DNA from: Senegalimassilia sp003474385
Lineage (GTDB): Bacteria > Actinomycetota > Coriobacteriia > Coriobacteriales > Eggerthellaceae
Reading direction: 5' to 3'
Length of the DNA: 60,450 bases
Assembly (NCBI RefSeq): GCF_003474385.1
Contig: NZ_QUCY01000018.1
Span: forward strand, 1-60,450
Of this stretch, positions 53,869 through 60,450 are shown in pieces. The notes under the pieces are model-generated. The model did not search any database. It was given only the letters and a program-made list of their open reading frames with translations, and was not told the origin of the DNA. The translations under genes were made by a program, and so were the position numbers. The first letter of the stretch is position 1. Every line of letters starts with the position of its first letter.

Positions 53869-54489
53869 ATGACTGATTACGCATTCTATTTCGACGCCTC
53901 CCGCTGCACCGGTTGCAAGACGTGCGAACTGGCGTGCAAGGATTATCACGACCTGTCGCCGCACGTGGCGTTCCGCAAGGTGTACGAATACGGCGGAGGC
54001 AGCTGGCAGAAAAATGCCGATGGCACGTTCACGCAAGATGTGTTCACGTACTACACGTCCATCAACTGCAACCACTGCAAAAAGGCCGTATGCACCGAAG
54101 TGTGCCCCACCGGCGCCATGCATCGTGACGAGCGCGGCTTTGTGTCCGTTGACCACGACAAGTGCGTTGGTTGCAAGTACTGCGAGCTGGCGTGCCCGTA
54201 CAACGTACCCTCCTTCGATGAAGAGCTGGGGCAAATGCGCAAGTGCGACGGCTGCAGCTCCCGTGTGGCAAAGGGCGAAAACCCTATTTGCGTAGACGCC
54301 TGCCCGCTGTACGCGCTCGATTTCGGCCCCGCCGACGAAATGAAGAAGAAGTACGGAGAAAGCGAGTGGCTAGCACCGCTGCCCGATCCTAGTTACACCG
54401 AGCCGTCCACCATCATGAAGGGCTGCTCCATTTCCCGCAACGGCGGCACTTACGAAGGCAACGTTATGAACCCGAAGGAGGTCGAATAA
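53869..54489 (+). CDS. DMSO reductase-family iron-sulfur subunit (DmsB-like)
   Basis: This 206-residue electron-transfer subunit has four [4Fe-4S] motifs: CTGCKTCELACK, CNHCKKAVCTEVCP, CVGCKYCELACP and CDGCSSRV...CVDACP. It passes electrons from the DmsC membrane anchor to the catalytic subunit. It starts 14 bases after dmsA and overlaps dmsC by 1 base (TAATG). Confidence 0.9.
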   Translation: MTDYAFYFDASRCTGCKTCELACKDYHDLSPHVAFRKVYEYGGGSWQKNADGTFTQDVFTYYTSINCNHCKKAVCTEVCPTGAMHRDERGFVSVDHDKCVGCKYCELACPYNVPSFDEELGQMRKCDGCSSRVAKGENPICVDACPLYALDFGPADEMKKKYGESEWLAPLPDPSYTEPSTIMKGCSISRNGGTYEGNVMNPKEVE

Positions 54490-55343
54490 TGCTTACCGCA
54501 GCATCGGCCGAGATGCCTCTGCTTGTTTTCTCCATTCTTGTACCCGCAGGCCTTGTTGCGCTGGGCTTAACCGGCCTTCTGCGCGGGCTGGCCGAAGGCG
54601 AAGCGAACGCAAAGAAGCTGGATACGCTTGCCTTGATTCCCGCCGTTGTGGTTTTGGTGGGCCTGGCAGCATCCGTGTTCCACCTAGGCTCCCCTGCTCA
54701 TATGCTCGGCATGTTCGCTGGCCTGGGATCTTCGCCGCTGTCAAACGAGATCGCCTGCGCCGGCCTGTCCATTGCCGTAGCAGCCGTGTACGTGGTTTTC
54801 GCGCTGGTTAAGCACCCTGGCGCCGGTGCCCACAAAGGCTTCGGCATCGCGCTTTTGGTGCTTGGCTTGGCTACTGCCGTTATGACCGGCCTGGCATACG
54901 CCATCCGCACCATCCCTACATGGGACGGCGCATTTGGCTGGGCCGGCCAGCTATGCCTTGCCCTGCTGGCAGGCAGCGCCCTTGCTGCGCTTATGCTTGC
55001 CGCAGGTAACGCTTTCGGCAAGAAAGCCACGAACGTGCTGGCGGCCTGCGCTGTTGTTGGCGGCATCGGCGTTATTGCCGTAGTGTTTGCGCAAGGCTCT
55101 GTCGCAGGTTCCGTAACCAGTTCAGCTGGCGCAACGCTGTCCGCGCTTATGGGCGACTACACCACGTTCGCCGCAATCGGCTCTGTTTTCGCCGCCATTG
55201 CCGCCGGGTGCACCGCCGCCTGCGGGCGCGTCAAGGTTAGCCCCACCGTTTTGACAGCCGTAGCCGTTGCGTGCGCTATCGTTGCCGCCGTGCTGGTTCG
55301 CATTGACTTCTACGGGATTTACCTGACGGTCGGCCTGGCATAG
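54489..55343 (+). CDS. DMSO reductase-family membrane anchor (DmsC-like)
   Basis: This 284-residue protein with eight predicted helices binds menaquinol and hands electrons to DmsB. Shared motifs with the other copy at 48895 are HLGSPAHMLGMFAGLGSSPLSNEI and AYAIRTIPTWD. The stop of dmsB and the ATG overlap by 1 base. Confidence 0.85.
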   Translation: MLTAASAEMPLLVFSILVPAGLVALGLTGLLRGLAEGEANAKKLDTLALIPAVVVLVGLAASVFHLGSPAHMLGMFAGLGSSPLSNEIACAGLSIAVAAVYVVFALVKHPGAGAHKGFGIALLVLGLATAVMTGLAYAIRTIPTWDGAFGWAGQLCLALLAGSALAALMLAAGNAFGKKATNVLAACAVVGGIGVIAVVFAQGSVAGSVTSSAGATLSALMGDYTTFAAIGSVFAAIAAGCTAACGRVKVSPTVLTAVAVACAIVAAVLVRIDFYGIYLTVGLA

Positions 55344-55381
55344 CACTAAGCTAGTAGCTGCATTTTCGCAAGCCAGCGAGA

Positions 55382-55409
55382 AGGAAGGCGCCCTGCTGGG
55401 CGCCTTCCT
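55382..55409 (+). other. Strong 12-bp hairpin between dmsC and torD
   Basis: AGGAAGGCGCCC and GGGCGCCTTCCT pair perfectly around TGCT. No T run follows, so it is not an ordinary terminator. It may protect the dmsABC message or lower torD expression; torD has its own site AAAGGAG at 55416-55422. Confidence 0.6.
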
Positions 55410-55428
55410 CAACGTAAAGGAGACGTTC

Positions 55429-56058
55429 ATGGAAACCACTTTTCGCGAAATCTCGCAATGGGCGGGCATTTTAGGGTCGTTGTTCTATCATGACCCCGCA
55501 TCCGAAAAAGGCGCTACGGCGTTGCGTTTCGTCTCAGGCCAGGAAGCTGCGCAAGCATGGCCTTTTGGTCAACCCGAAGCGCAAGCCTGCCTTGAAACCA
55601 TGGCGAAAGCCGCCGAAGACGATGGCCTGCACGAAATCCATCTTGAATACAATCGCCTGTTTATCGGCCCTTCCAAGCTGCCTGCGCCGGCATGGGGGTC
55701 GGTGTACCTCGATCCTGAAAACGTGATTTTCGGCATTGAGACGCTTGAGCTTCGCGAATGGATGCGCGCAAGCGGCGTAAACATGACGCTTGCGGAAAAG
55801 GAACCGGAAGACCAGTTCGGGTTGATGCTTATGATGGCGGCGTTCTGCACGGTTTCGGACAACTGCAGCGAAGCCGCAGTGCGCAAGTTGCTTGAGCATC
55901 ACCTGCTGCCTTGGGCGTATCGTTTCCTTGATCAGTTCGAAGAAGGTGCTGGCACGGGCTCGTTCTATGCCAGCCTTGCCCAGCTGACGCGCATAACCCT
56001 GCTCGATTGGCAGCAGCGTTTCGAACTGTATCCCGATAAGCGCAAGCTGTTCCGATAG
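55429..56058 (+). CDS. TorD/DmsD-family molybdoenzyme chaperone
   Basis: This 209-residue all-helical protein resembles TorD/DmsD chaperones, which bind the Tat signal and help insert the molybdenum cofactor. Typical features are the HLEYNRLFIGPSKLPAPAWGSVYLDPEN segment (E-x-x-R-L-F-x-G-P) and SYWAY-like elements near FLDQFEEG. It starts 85 bases after dmsC behind AAAGGAG, in the same operon. Confidence 0.82.
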   Translation: METTFREISQWAGILGSLFYHDPASEKGATALRFVSGQEAAQAWPFGQPEAQACLETMAKAAEDDGLHEIHLEYNRLFIGPSKLPAPAWGSVYLDPENVIFGIETLELREWMRASGVNMTLAEKEPEDQFGLMLMMAAFCTVSDNCSEAAVRKLLEHHLLPWAYRFLDQFEEGAGTGSFYASLAQLTRITLLDWQQRFELYPDKRKLFR

Positions 56059-56116
56059 GCAAGGAATCAACCATCATCCGTCAAACATTGGGTAAACCAT
56101 TAGCCGAAAGAAAATG

Positions 56117-56145
56117 TTGATATTTCGTGAAGACGATGCTAAAAT
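56117..56145 (+). promoter_or_regulatory. Strong promoter-like sequence downstream of torD
   Basis: TTGATA (56117-56122) and TAAAAT (56140-56145) are 17 bp apart. There is no gene immediately downstream. It precedes hairpins, the IS110 end, and the terminator at 57886. Confidence 0.65.
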
Positions 56146-56162
56146 GAAACTCGCTGTTTTCG

Positions 56163-56219
56163 GAAGCTACGGCTTCGTTAAAAGAAGGGATTCCGTTTTT
56201 TGGAGGGGGCGGAATCCCT
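56163..56219 (+). ncRNA. Candidate small RNA 5' region with hairpins, split by an IS element
   Basis: After the promoter two hairpins follow: GAAGC-TACG-GCTTC (56163-56176) and AGGGATTCCG/CGGAATCCCT (56186-56195/56210-56219) with a T- and G-rich loop. The IS110 inverted repeat begins at 56221. Beyond the element a terminator closes the unit at 57886-57922. Without the IS this would be about 165 nt with no ORF, so a small RNA or leader is the simplest reading. No RNA family was recognised. Confidence 0.35.
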
Positions 56220-56238
56220 AATATGAGCAGAGCATTGT

Positions 56239-56602
56239 CAAGGGACAAGTTTGGCCAGACCCCGTGTTTTTCGGGGCCTGGCCTTATCATCTGGCCTGCT
56301 TCGCTTCCTCGATGGACGTGTCTAGACCGACGCGCGTCTTCGCAGTCTAATATTCGCGGGTTCGCCGGCCGGGCGGCGGCGGCTTCCGATCGGAGAGGCT
56401 CGCCGCCACGTGCCCTTTATGTCGCCGGCGTTGCATCGCAGTTCGTTGCTACGGCTGGGGGCGTCACCTTCGGTTTGAAGAGTCTTCCGGCGGGCGTGCC
56501 GCGCGAGCAGCGCCCAAGGGAGTGATCAGGAATCGCCCTCAACGGCCAGTCGGATTCGGAGCGCCCGCAGGCTCGGATGGCTATGGGTCGGCAGGGCGCC
56601 GG
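56239..56602 (-). ncRNA. Candidate bridge RNA region of the IS110-family element
   Basis: In IS110-family elements a structured RNA guides recombination; in the IS1111 subgroup it is known to lie downstream of the recombinase. This 364-nt minus-strand downstream region contains no ORF of its own. It has a strong hairpin (GGCCAG...CTGGCC with inner CCCC/GGGG, 56253-56283). The RNA itself is not shown; the placement is inferred. Confidence 0.4.
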
Positions 56603-57712
56603 CTACGCGTCGGCCCCCTCGGCCATGCGGCCTATCGCCCAGCACCGGCACGCAAGCTCGCGCGCCGTGGCGCAGTTGGCGACCGAAGGCCGCTTGCCGC
56701 GCGCGGACATCTCCCGCCGCCTGGCCACGAGCCTCTTCACGGCCTTGGCGGCATGGTTCTCTATACGCAGGGGCACGTCGGGGCTCGGGGCGGGCTTGCG
56801 CGCGGCGGTCGCCCTGGCGTAGTACCACGACGCCTCCACCAGCAGCCTGCGGACGTTGGAGTTGCCCGTCTTGGTTATGCCGCCGGTGCGTCGTCGCGGG
56901 CCGCTGGAGTGCTCGGAGGGCACGAGCCCGGCCCACGTCGAGAAGGCCCTCGCGCTGTCGAACCTGGAGAACACGCCCGCCTCTGCGACCAGGGCGAACG
57001 CCGTTATCTCCTCGATGCCCTTCAGGCAGCGCAGGGCATCGACCCGCCCGCGCCAGCGCGGCTCGCGCGCGTGGGCGCGGATGAACTTTTCGAGCTCGCG
57101 CTTCTGGCCCTCCATGTGGCGGACCTGCGCGATGTAGAACGCCGGGGCCCCCTCGTCGGCCTCGTCGGGGAACGAGATCTGCCTTATCCAGGCCCAGTGG
57201 GCCTTCGTCCAGCTGCCGACGGGCGCGCCGGTCGGCCCCTTCTCGCAGAACACGTGCCCGTGCCTCATGAGGAACAGGTTGAGGCGCTGCCTGGCGCGGG
57301 TGAGGTCGGCGCGGGCGTCGGCGTGCGCGCGGACGAGGTCGCGCGCGGCCTCGGTCTCGGCGTCGGGCACGAACACCTCGGTCACGTTGTGCGTGGCCAG
57401 CAGCCTGGCCAGGAACTGGGCGTCGGAGAGGTCGTTCTTGCGCTTGACGTCGGCCGGCGGCCGCTGCATCTTGGACGACGCGCCCACGGCGCACTCGAGC
57501 CCCAGCGCATTGAGCTCGCGGCAAAGGTGGAAGCCCGTGACGCCGGACTCGTAGACGGCTTTGGGCGAGTCGAATCCCAGCGCCCAGGACGCGACCTCGC
57601 CGGGCGAGTATGCGAACGTCTTGGTAACGACCTCCCCGGTGAGCGGGTCGAGCGCCGCGGCGGCGATGGACCTTGCGTGGACGTCCAGCCCGATGGATGT
57701 GGTATGGTTCAT
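56603..57712 (-). CDS. IS110-family transposase (DEDD recombinase)
   Basis: This 369-residue protein starts at ATG 57712 behind AAGGGG. The N-terminal DEDD domain has SIGLDVHARSIAAAALD, VYESGVTGFHLCREL, and KRKNDLSDAQFLARLL. The C-terminal domain has GIEEITAFALVAEAGVFSRFDSARAFSTWAGLVPSEHSSG, and TGNSNVRRLLVEASW. The frame is intact, so the element may be active. Confidence 0.93.
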   Translation of the reverse strand: MNHTTSIGLDVHARSIAAAALDPLTGEVVTKTFAYSPGEVASWALGFDSPKAVYESGVTGFHLCRELNALGLECAVGASSKMQRPPADVKRKNDLSDAQFLARLLATHNVTEVFVPDAETEAARDLVRAHADARADLTRARQRLNLFLMRHGHVFCEKGPTGAPVGSWTKAHWAWIRQISFPDEADEGAPAFYIAQVRHMEGQKRELEKFIRAHAREPRWRGRVDALRCLKGIEEITAFALVAEAGVFSRFDSARAFSTWAGLVPSEHSSGPRRRTGGITKTGNSNVRRLLVEASWYYARATAARKPAPSPDVPLRIENHAAKAVKRLVARRREMSARGKRPSVANCATARELACRCWAIGRMAEGADA

Positions 57713-57713
57713 G

Positions 57714-57814
57714 GTGAGCCCCTTCCATGCTTGTGGCAACCCGGCTGGCTGCCGGCTTCCGAGACGAGGTCATTATCAGCCCTGACCCACGGATTTGCAT
57801 GCAGAGGGGCTCAC
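57714..57814. repeat. 10-bp inverted repeat in the 5' non-coding end of the IS110 element
   Basis: GTGAGCCCCT (57714-57723) and AGGGGCTCAC (57805-57814) are perfect complements, and pairing continues imperfectly inward (CATGC/GCATG). The left arm overlaps the transposase ribosome site, so the structure could hide it until the element is circularised or rearranged. Confidence 0.55.
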
Positions 57815-57885
57815 AATGCTCTGCTCATATCGTCTTTCTTTTGCTCCGGTACGTAAGACCACCCCGAATGCCGTGCCGTATATGC

Positions 57886-57922
57886 AAAGCGCCTGCGAAC
57901 CCATACGCCTCGCAGGCGCTTT
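57886..57922 (+). terminator. Terminator downstream of the IS110 element
   Basis: AAAGCGCCTGCGA and TCGCAGGCGCTTT pair perfectly (13 bp) and are followed by CTTTT. Confidence 0.85.
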
Positions 57923-58062
57923 CTTTTCCTGGCCGCATTTAGCCCGCACCCCCCCCTGTTCGTCATTTTCCCGACATATTGGAAAAAGGTCTGAGCACTC
58001 GATTGGAGCTTCGATTAAAAAACTGCTCCGACAGTATATGCAAACTATATCTTGCATTTTGC

Positions 58063-58108
58063 TTGACAGCGCTCTTATATGCAATATATATTTGTCATGT
58101 TGCAACAT
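58063..58108 (+). promoter_or_regulatory. Promoter of the XRE regulator gene with a palindrome at the start site
   Basis: TTGACA (58063-58068) is followed by an AT-rich -10 region (TATATA at 58085-58090, spacing 16). A perfect 12-bp palindrome ATGTTGCAACAT (58097-58108) covers the likely transcription start. This would suit self-repression by the XRE protein. Confidence 0.6.
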
Positions 58109-58137
58109 ATAGTTGGTCTTCACTATAAGGAGTTGAA

Positions 58138-58362
58138 GTGCCTGGGCAGAAGAACCTTCGGATGAAAGCTGCGCGCGCTGCCGTTGGGCTTTCGCAAGCC
58201 GAACTGGCGAAAGCGGTTGGCGTTACAAGGCAGACCATCGGCCTTATTGAATCAGGGGGATACAACCCTACCCTGGGCTTATGCGTGGCAATCTGCAAAA
58301 CGCTGCACGTTACGTTGAACGACCTGTTTTGGGATGACGAAGAGCATCCCTTCTCACGATAG
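58138..58362 (+). CDS. XRE-family transcription regulator
   Basis: This 74-residue protein is a bare helix-turn-helix (MKAARAAVGLSQAELAKAVGVTRQTIGLIESGGYNPTLGLCVAICKTLHVTLNDLFW). It starts at GTG 58138 behind AAGGAG. The next gene begins 9 bases after its stop, so the two form an operon. It resembles small YozG/YgzD-type regulators that are paired with membrane proteins. Confidence 0.88.
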   Translation: MPGQKNLRMKAARAAVGLSQAELAKAVGVTRQTIGLIESGGYNPTLGLCVAICKTLHVTLNDLFWDDEEHPFSR

Positions 58363-58371
58363 GAGCATCTT

Positions 58372-58953
58372 ATGCAATGGGACAACCTTACTTTGGTTCG
58401 AAAATGGCATGAATATGTTGGCCCAAAAGACGAGCGTTTGGAAGTTGAAGAAGCAAAGGTATACAAAACCGGTTTCATGCTGCTGTCAATCGGAACGCTT
58501 GTGCTTCTCATCTACCAGCTAATGGCGCAGCAGGTTGCCTGGATTCACAAAGATGATGGAGCCTCTTATGACATGTTTGCCAACCCTGTAGAAGCCGCAA
58601 TGTACATTTGGTTTGTCGTTGTTATGGTCGCGTGCGCGATTATGCAGGCCCGTAAAGGGTACGTTGACACAAACCGGTTTGATCAAACCGAAAAGTTCCC
58701 TGCGCAATCTTTTGCGCTCATCTCAGGGCTGTCAGGATTGGTAAGCGCTGTCGCCATCTTTGTTATGCGCACTGTTGCCGAAATACAGTTTGTGCCTTTT
58801 GAACAGGTGTTTCTTGTTCAAAACCTTGTGATGGGCGCAGCGTTCGGCGTGCTGCTTTTCTTTGTAACGTATGGCGCCTTTTACCTGCAGTACCGGTCGG
58901 CGAAAAGCGCCCGTGACAAAATGGATTTAGCTGCAGACAACACGGAAGAATAG
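58372..58953 (+). CDS. Small membrane protein paired with XRE regulator (DUF6773-like)
   Basis: This 193-residue protein has four predicted membrane helices (MLLSIGTLVLLIYQLMA, AAMYIWFVVVMVACAIMQA, FALISGLSGLVSAVAIFVM and LVMGAAFGVLLFFVTYGAFYL). The N-terminal part WHEYVGPKDERLEVEEAKVYKTGF resembles proteins of the DUF6773 type that occur next to XRE regulators. Function is not known. Confidence 0.6.
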   Translation: MQWDNLTLVRKWHEYVGPKDERLEVEEAKVYKTGFMLLSIGTLVLLIYQLMAQQVAWIHKDDGASYDMFANPVEAAMYIWFVVVMVACAIMQARKGYVDTNRFDQTEKFPAQSFALISGLSGLVSAVAIFVMRTVAEIQFVPFEQVFLVQNLVMGAAFGVLLFFVTYGAFYLQYRSAKSARDKMDLAADNTEE

Positions 58954-59096
58954 TTTAGCGCACCGACGTGCAAGGATGCCCCAAATACGCAAGACACCCG
59001 CGAGTCCAAATGAATCACCCTTCATTCCTTGGTATCCAAGAAAAGGAAAGCGATTCAGGATTCGCAGGCGTCTTTTCAGTCCTCTGTCTTGCGCCA

Positions 59097-59693
59097 TTAC
59101 AACACGCGGCGTGCTTCTAGGGCGCGACCGAGCGTTACTTCGTCGGCGAACTCCAAGTCACCGCCTACGGGCAGGCCGCTGGCCAGGCGCGTTACCTTAA
59201 TGCCGAGCGGCTTGATAAGGCGCGCCAAGTAAGCCGCCGTGGTTTCGCCTTCCACGTTGGGGTTGGTGGCAAGCACCACTTCCTGGACGTCCTCAGTTGC
59301 TAAGCGCTGCATAAGCTGCGCGATATGCAGGTCGTCCGGGCCGATGCCGTCCATGGGCGACAGCGCACCGCCCAACACGTGGTACAGGCCCTGGTATACT
59401 GCCGTGCGCTCGATGGGCGGGATATCGCGCGGCTCGCTGACCACGCACAGCAGCTGCTGGTTGCGGCTGGTCGAGCGGCAGATCTCGCACAGGTCGTCCT
59501 CGGCGTAGTTGAAGCAACGGCTGCAGAAATGCACCGCGTCCTTCACCTCCACGATGGCCTGCGCCAAGCGCAGCGCCATGGCGCGATCGGAGTTCAAGAT
59601 CCAATACGCCATACGTTGCGCCGATTTCGGGCCCACGCCGGGAAGGCGTTCGAGCTCATCAAGCAGTTTTTGGATTGCGGGAGCCGATTGCAC
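59097..59693 (-). CDS. recR: Recombination protein RecR
   Basis: This 198-residue protein helps load RecA in gap repair. It has the helix-hairpin-helix LERLPGVGPKSAQRMAYWIL, the zinc motif CSRCFNYAEDDLCEICRS and a Toprim domain (LLCVVSEPRDIPPIERT, LATNPNVEGETTAAYLARL). It follows ybaB in the classical dnaX-ybaB-recR operon. Confidence 0.97.
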   Translation of the reverse strand: MQSAPAIQKLLDELERLPGVGPKSAQRMAYWILNSDRAMALRLAQAIVEVKDAVHFCSRCFNYAEDDLCEICRSTSRNQQLLCVVSEPRDIPPIERTAVYQGLYHVLGGALSPMDGIGPDDLHIAQLMQRLATEDVQEVVLATNPNVEGETTAAYLARLIKPLGIKVTRLASGLPVGGDLEFADEVTLGRALEARRVL

Positions 59694-59705
59694 GGAACCG
59701 CTTCC

Positions 59706-60050
59706 CTACATCAGGCCGGGGATGCTCATGCCGCCGGTTGCGGCGTTGATGCGCTGGGCGCCCAGCTCGGCCACGCCGCGCAGCGCCTCGTTGACGGCCG
59801 CGGTGATCATGTCCTGCAGCATCTCCACGTCCTCGGGGTCCACCGCCTCGGGGTCGATGGTCAGGCTGACCAGGCTGTTGTCGCCCTGGGCGACCGCCTT
59901 GACCATGCCGCCGCCGGCGGAGGCCTCGAAGGTCATGTCCTTGATCTCCTCCTGCGCGCGGGCAAGCTCGACCTGCATCTTCTGAGCCTGTTTCATCATA
60001 GCGCCCATGTTGCCCATGCCGCCGCCGGGGAATCCGCCTTTACGTCCCAT
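59706..60050 (-). CDS. YbaB/EbfC family nucleoid-associated protein
   Basis: This 114-residue protein starts at 60050 behind AGGAAA. Family pieces: MMKQAQKMQVELARAQEEIKDMTFEASAGGGMVKAVAQGD and DPEDVEMLQDMITAAVNEAL. A short Gly/Met-rich N-terminus precedes it. It sits between dnaX and recR as in most bacteria. Confidence 0.95.
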   Translation of the reverse strand: MGRKGGFPGGGMGNMGAMMKQAQKMQVELARAQEEIKDMTFEASAGGGMVKAVAQGDNSLVSLTIDPEAVDPEDVEMLQDMITAAVNEALRGVAELGAQRINAATGGMSIPGLM

Positions 60051-60125
60051 ATCGTTTCCTGTTCTAATCGCGAATGTACGGGTTTCAAACCATTGCATTG
60101 TACCGGGCGCGGGCCCGGATGTGCG

Positions 60126-60449
60126 CTATTCCTTGACTTCTTCGAACGTCACGCCGCCGCCGAAGCCCGCCTGCAGCACGGCCCGCAGCTCGTCGGGGGT
60201 TTGCGGAGCACCCTCGCAGGAAGGCGCCGGCTGAGCCGCGAACGCCTGAGGGCGCGACGCAGGAGCCGGCTGGGCCGAGAAAGGCGCAGCAGGCTGCGCG
60301 GAGGCCATGGGGCGCTGCGCAGCCTGAGGCTGCGGCATACCGACCTGAGGAGGCGCCGGGCGTTGCGCTGTTACCGGTGCCGCCTGCGGGCGCGCCGCCG
60401 GACGGGGAGCCCCCGCCGGATGCGGCTGCGCGGAGCGCGCGGGGCCGGC
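60126..60449 (-). CDS. dnaX: DNA polymerase III gamma/tau subunit, C-terminal end (partial)
   Basis: The frame is open from the window edge to the stop at 60126. It is a Pro/Ala/Gln-rich tail (for example AGAPRPAARPQAAPVTAQRPAPPQVG) ending in GAPQTPDELRAVLQAGFGGGVTFEEVKE. Composition and position (dnaX-ybaB-recR) identify it as the end of dnaX. The ATPase part lies outside the window. Confidence 0.75.
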   Translation of the reverse strand, partial: AGPARSAQPHPAGAPRPAARPQAAPVTAQRPAPPQVGMPQPQAAQRPMASAQPAAPFSAQPAPASRPQAFAAQPAPSCEGAPQTPDELRAVLQAGFGGGVTFEEVKE

Positions 60450-60450
60450 C

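Larger units (their letters stand above)
56221..57830 (-). mobile_element. IS110-family element (IS1111-like)
   Basis: The element carries one transposase gene and an 18-bp perfect inverted repeat: ATATGAGCAGAGCATTGT at 56221-56238 and its reverse complement at 57813-57830. The exact ends may lie a few bases outside these repeats. Subterminal repeats and a long non-coding stretch of about 360 nt after the gene are features of the IS1111 subgroup. It was inserted directly after a hairpin stem, a common choice for this family. Confidence 0.8.

Overview
The window is 60.45 kb of high-GC draft sequence with two 10-base N gaps. Gene content and order point to an anaerobic actinobacterium of the Coriobacteriia, most probably Eggerthellaceae. 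The clues are a Tat-exported flavoprotein reductase paired with a multihaem cytochrome, a complete DMSO-reductase-family operon with a membrane-embedded LuxR regulator, an archaeal-type topoisomerase I, and ordinary bacterial housekeeping blocks. The family assignment is inferred from gene content; the genus cannot be fixed from the sequence alone.

Layout. 1-1.4 kb: class I fumarate hydratase, two subunits. 1.7-4.0 kb: pentahaem cytochrome and flavoprotein reductase, divergent from a frameshifted tetR gene, with two identical 16-bp operator-like repeats between them. 5.0-6.9 kb: a phosphatase remnant cut by an internally deleted IS256-type element, followed by an assembly overlap artefact. 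7-18.7 kb: housekeeping and metabolic genes (topA, DUF1385, thyX, methyltransferase, asnB, ATP-grasp ligase, map). 19.1-23.7 kb: rplA-rplK-nusG-secE-tRNA-Trp-rpmG-tuf-tRNA-Met-tRNA-Thr-tRNA-Tyr, all on the minus strand behind a consensus promoter. 24-44.4 kb: NlpC/P60 hydrolase, putP, aminotransferase, thiMxE behind a TPP riboswitch, MFS transporter, U32 protein, cysS, ispF/ispD, clpC, AI-2E family exporter, lysS (with an extra C-terminal tRNA-binding domain), greA, tatA and tRNA-Pro. 44.5-56 kb: an anaerobic-respiration island with a multi-cluster ferredoxin protein, a MobB-MobA fusion, a LuxR membrane regulator, a second DmsC-like anchor, a radical SAM enzyme, and dmsA-dmsB-dmsC-torD. 56.2-57.8 kb: an IS110-family (IS1111-like) element. 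58.1-59 kb: an XRE regulator with a small membrane protein. 59.1-60.45 kb: recR-ybaB-dnaX (dnaX partial).

How it fits together. Much of the window serves anaerobic respiration on exported reductases: tatA helps provide the export route, MobBA supplies bis-MGD cofactor, TorD is the maturation chaperone, and DmsABC and the flavoprotein/cytochrome pair are terminal reductases. The best candidate for something undescribed is the radical SAM gene that overlaps a second DmsC-like gene, divergent from the Dms operon. A second candidate is a small transcription unit just downstream of torD (promoter, hairpins, terminator, no gene) that the IS110 element appears to have split.
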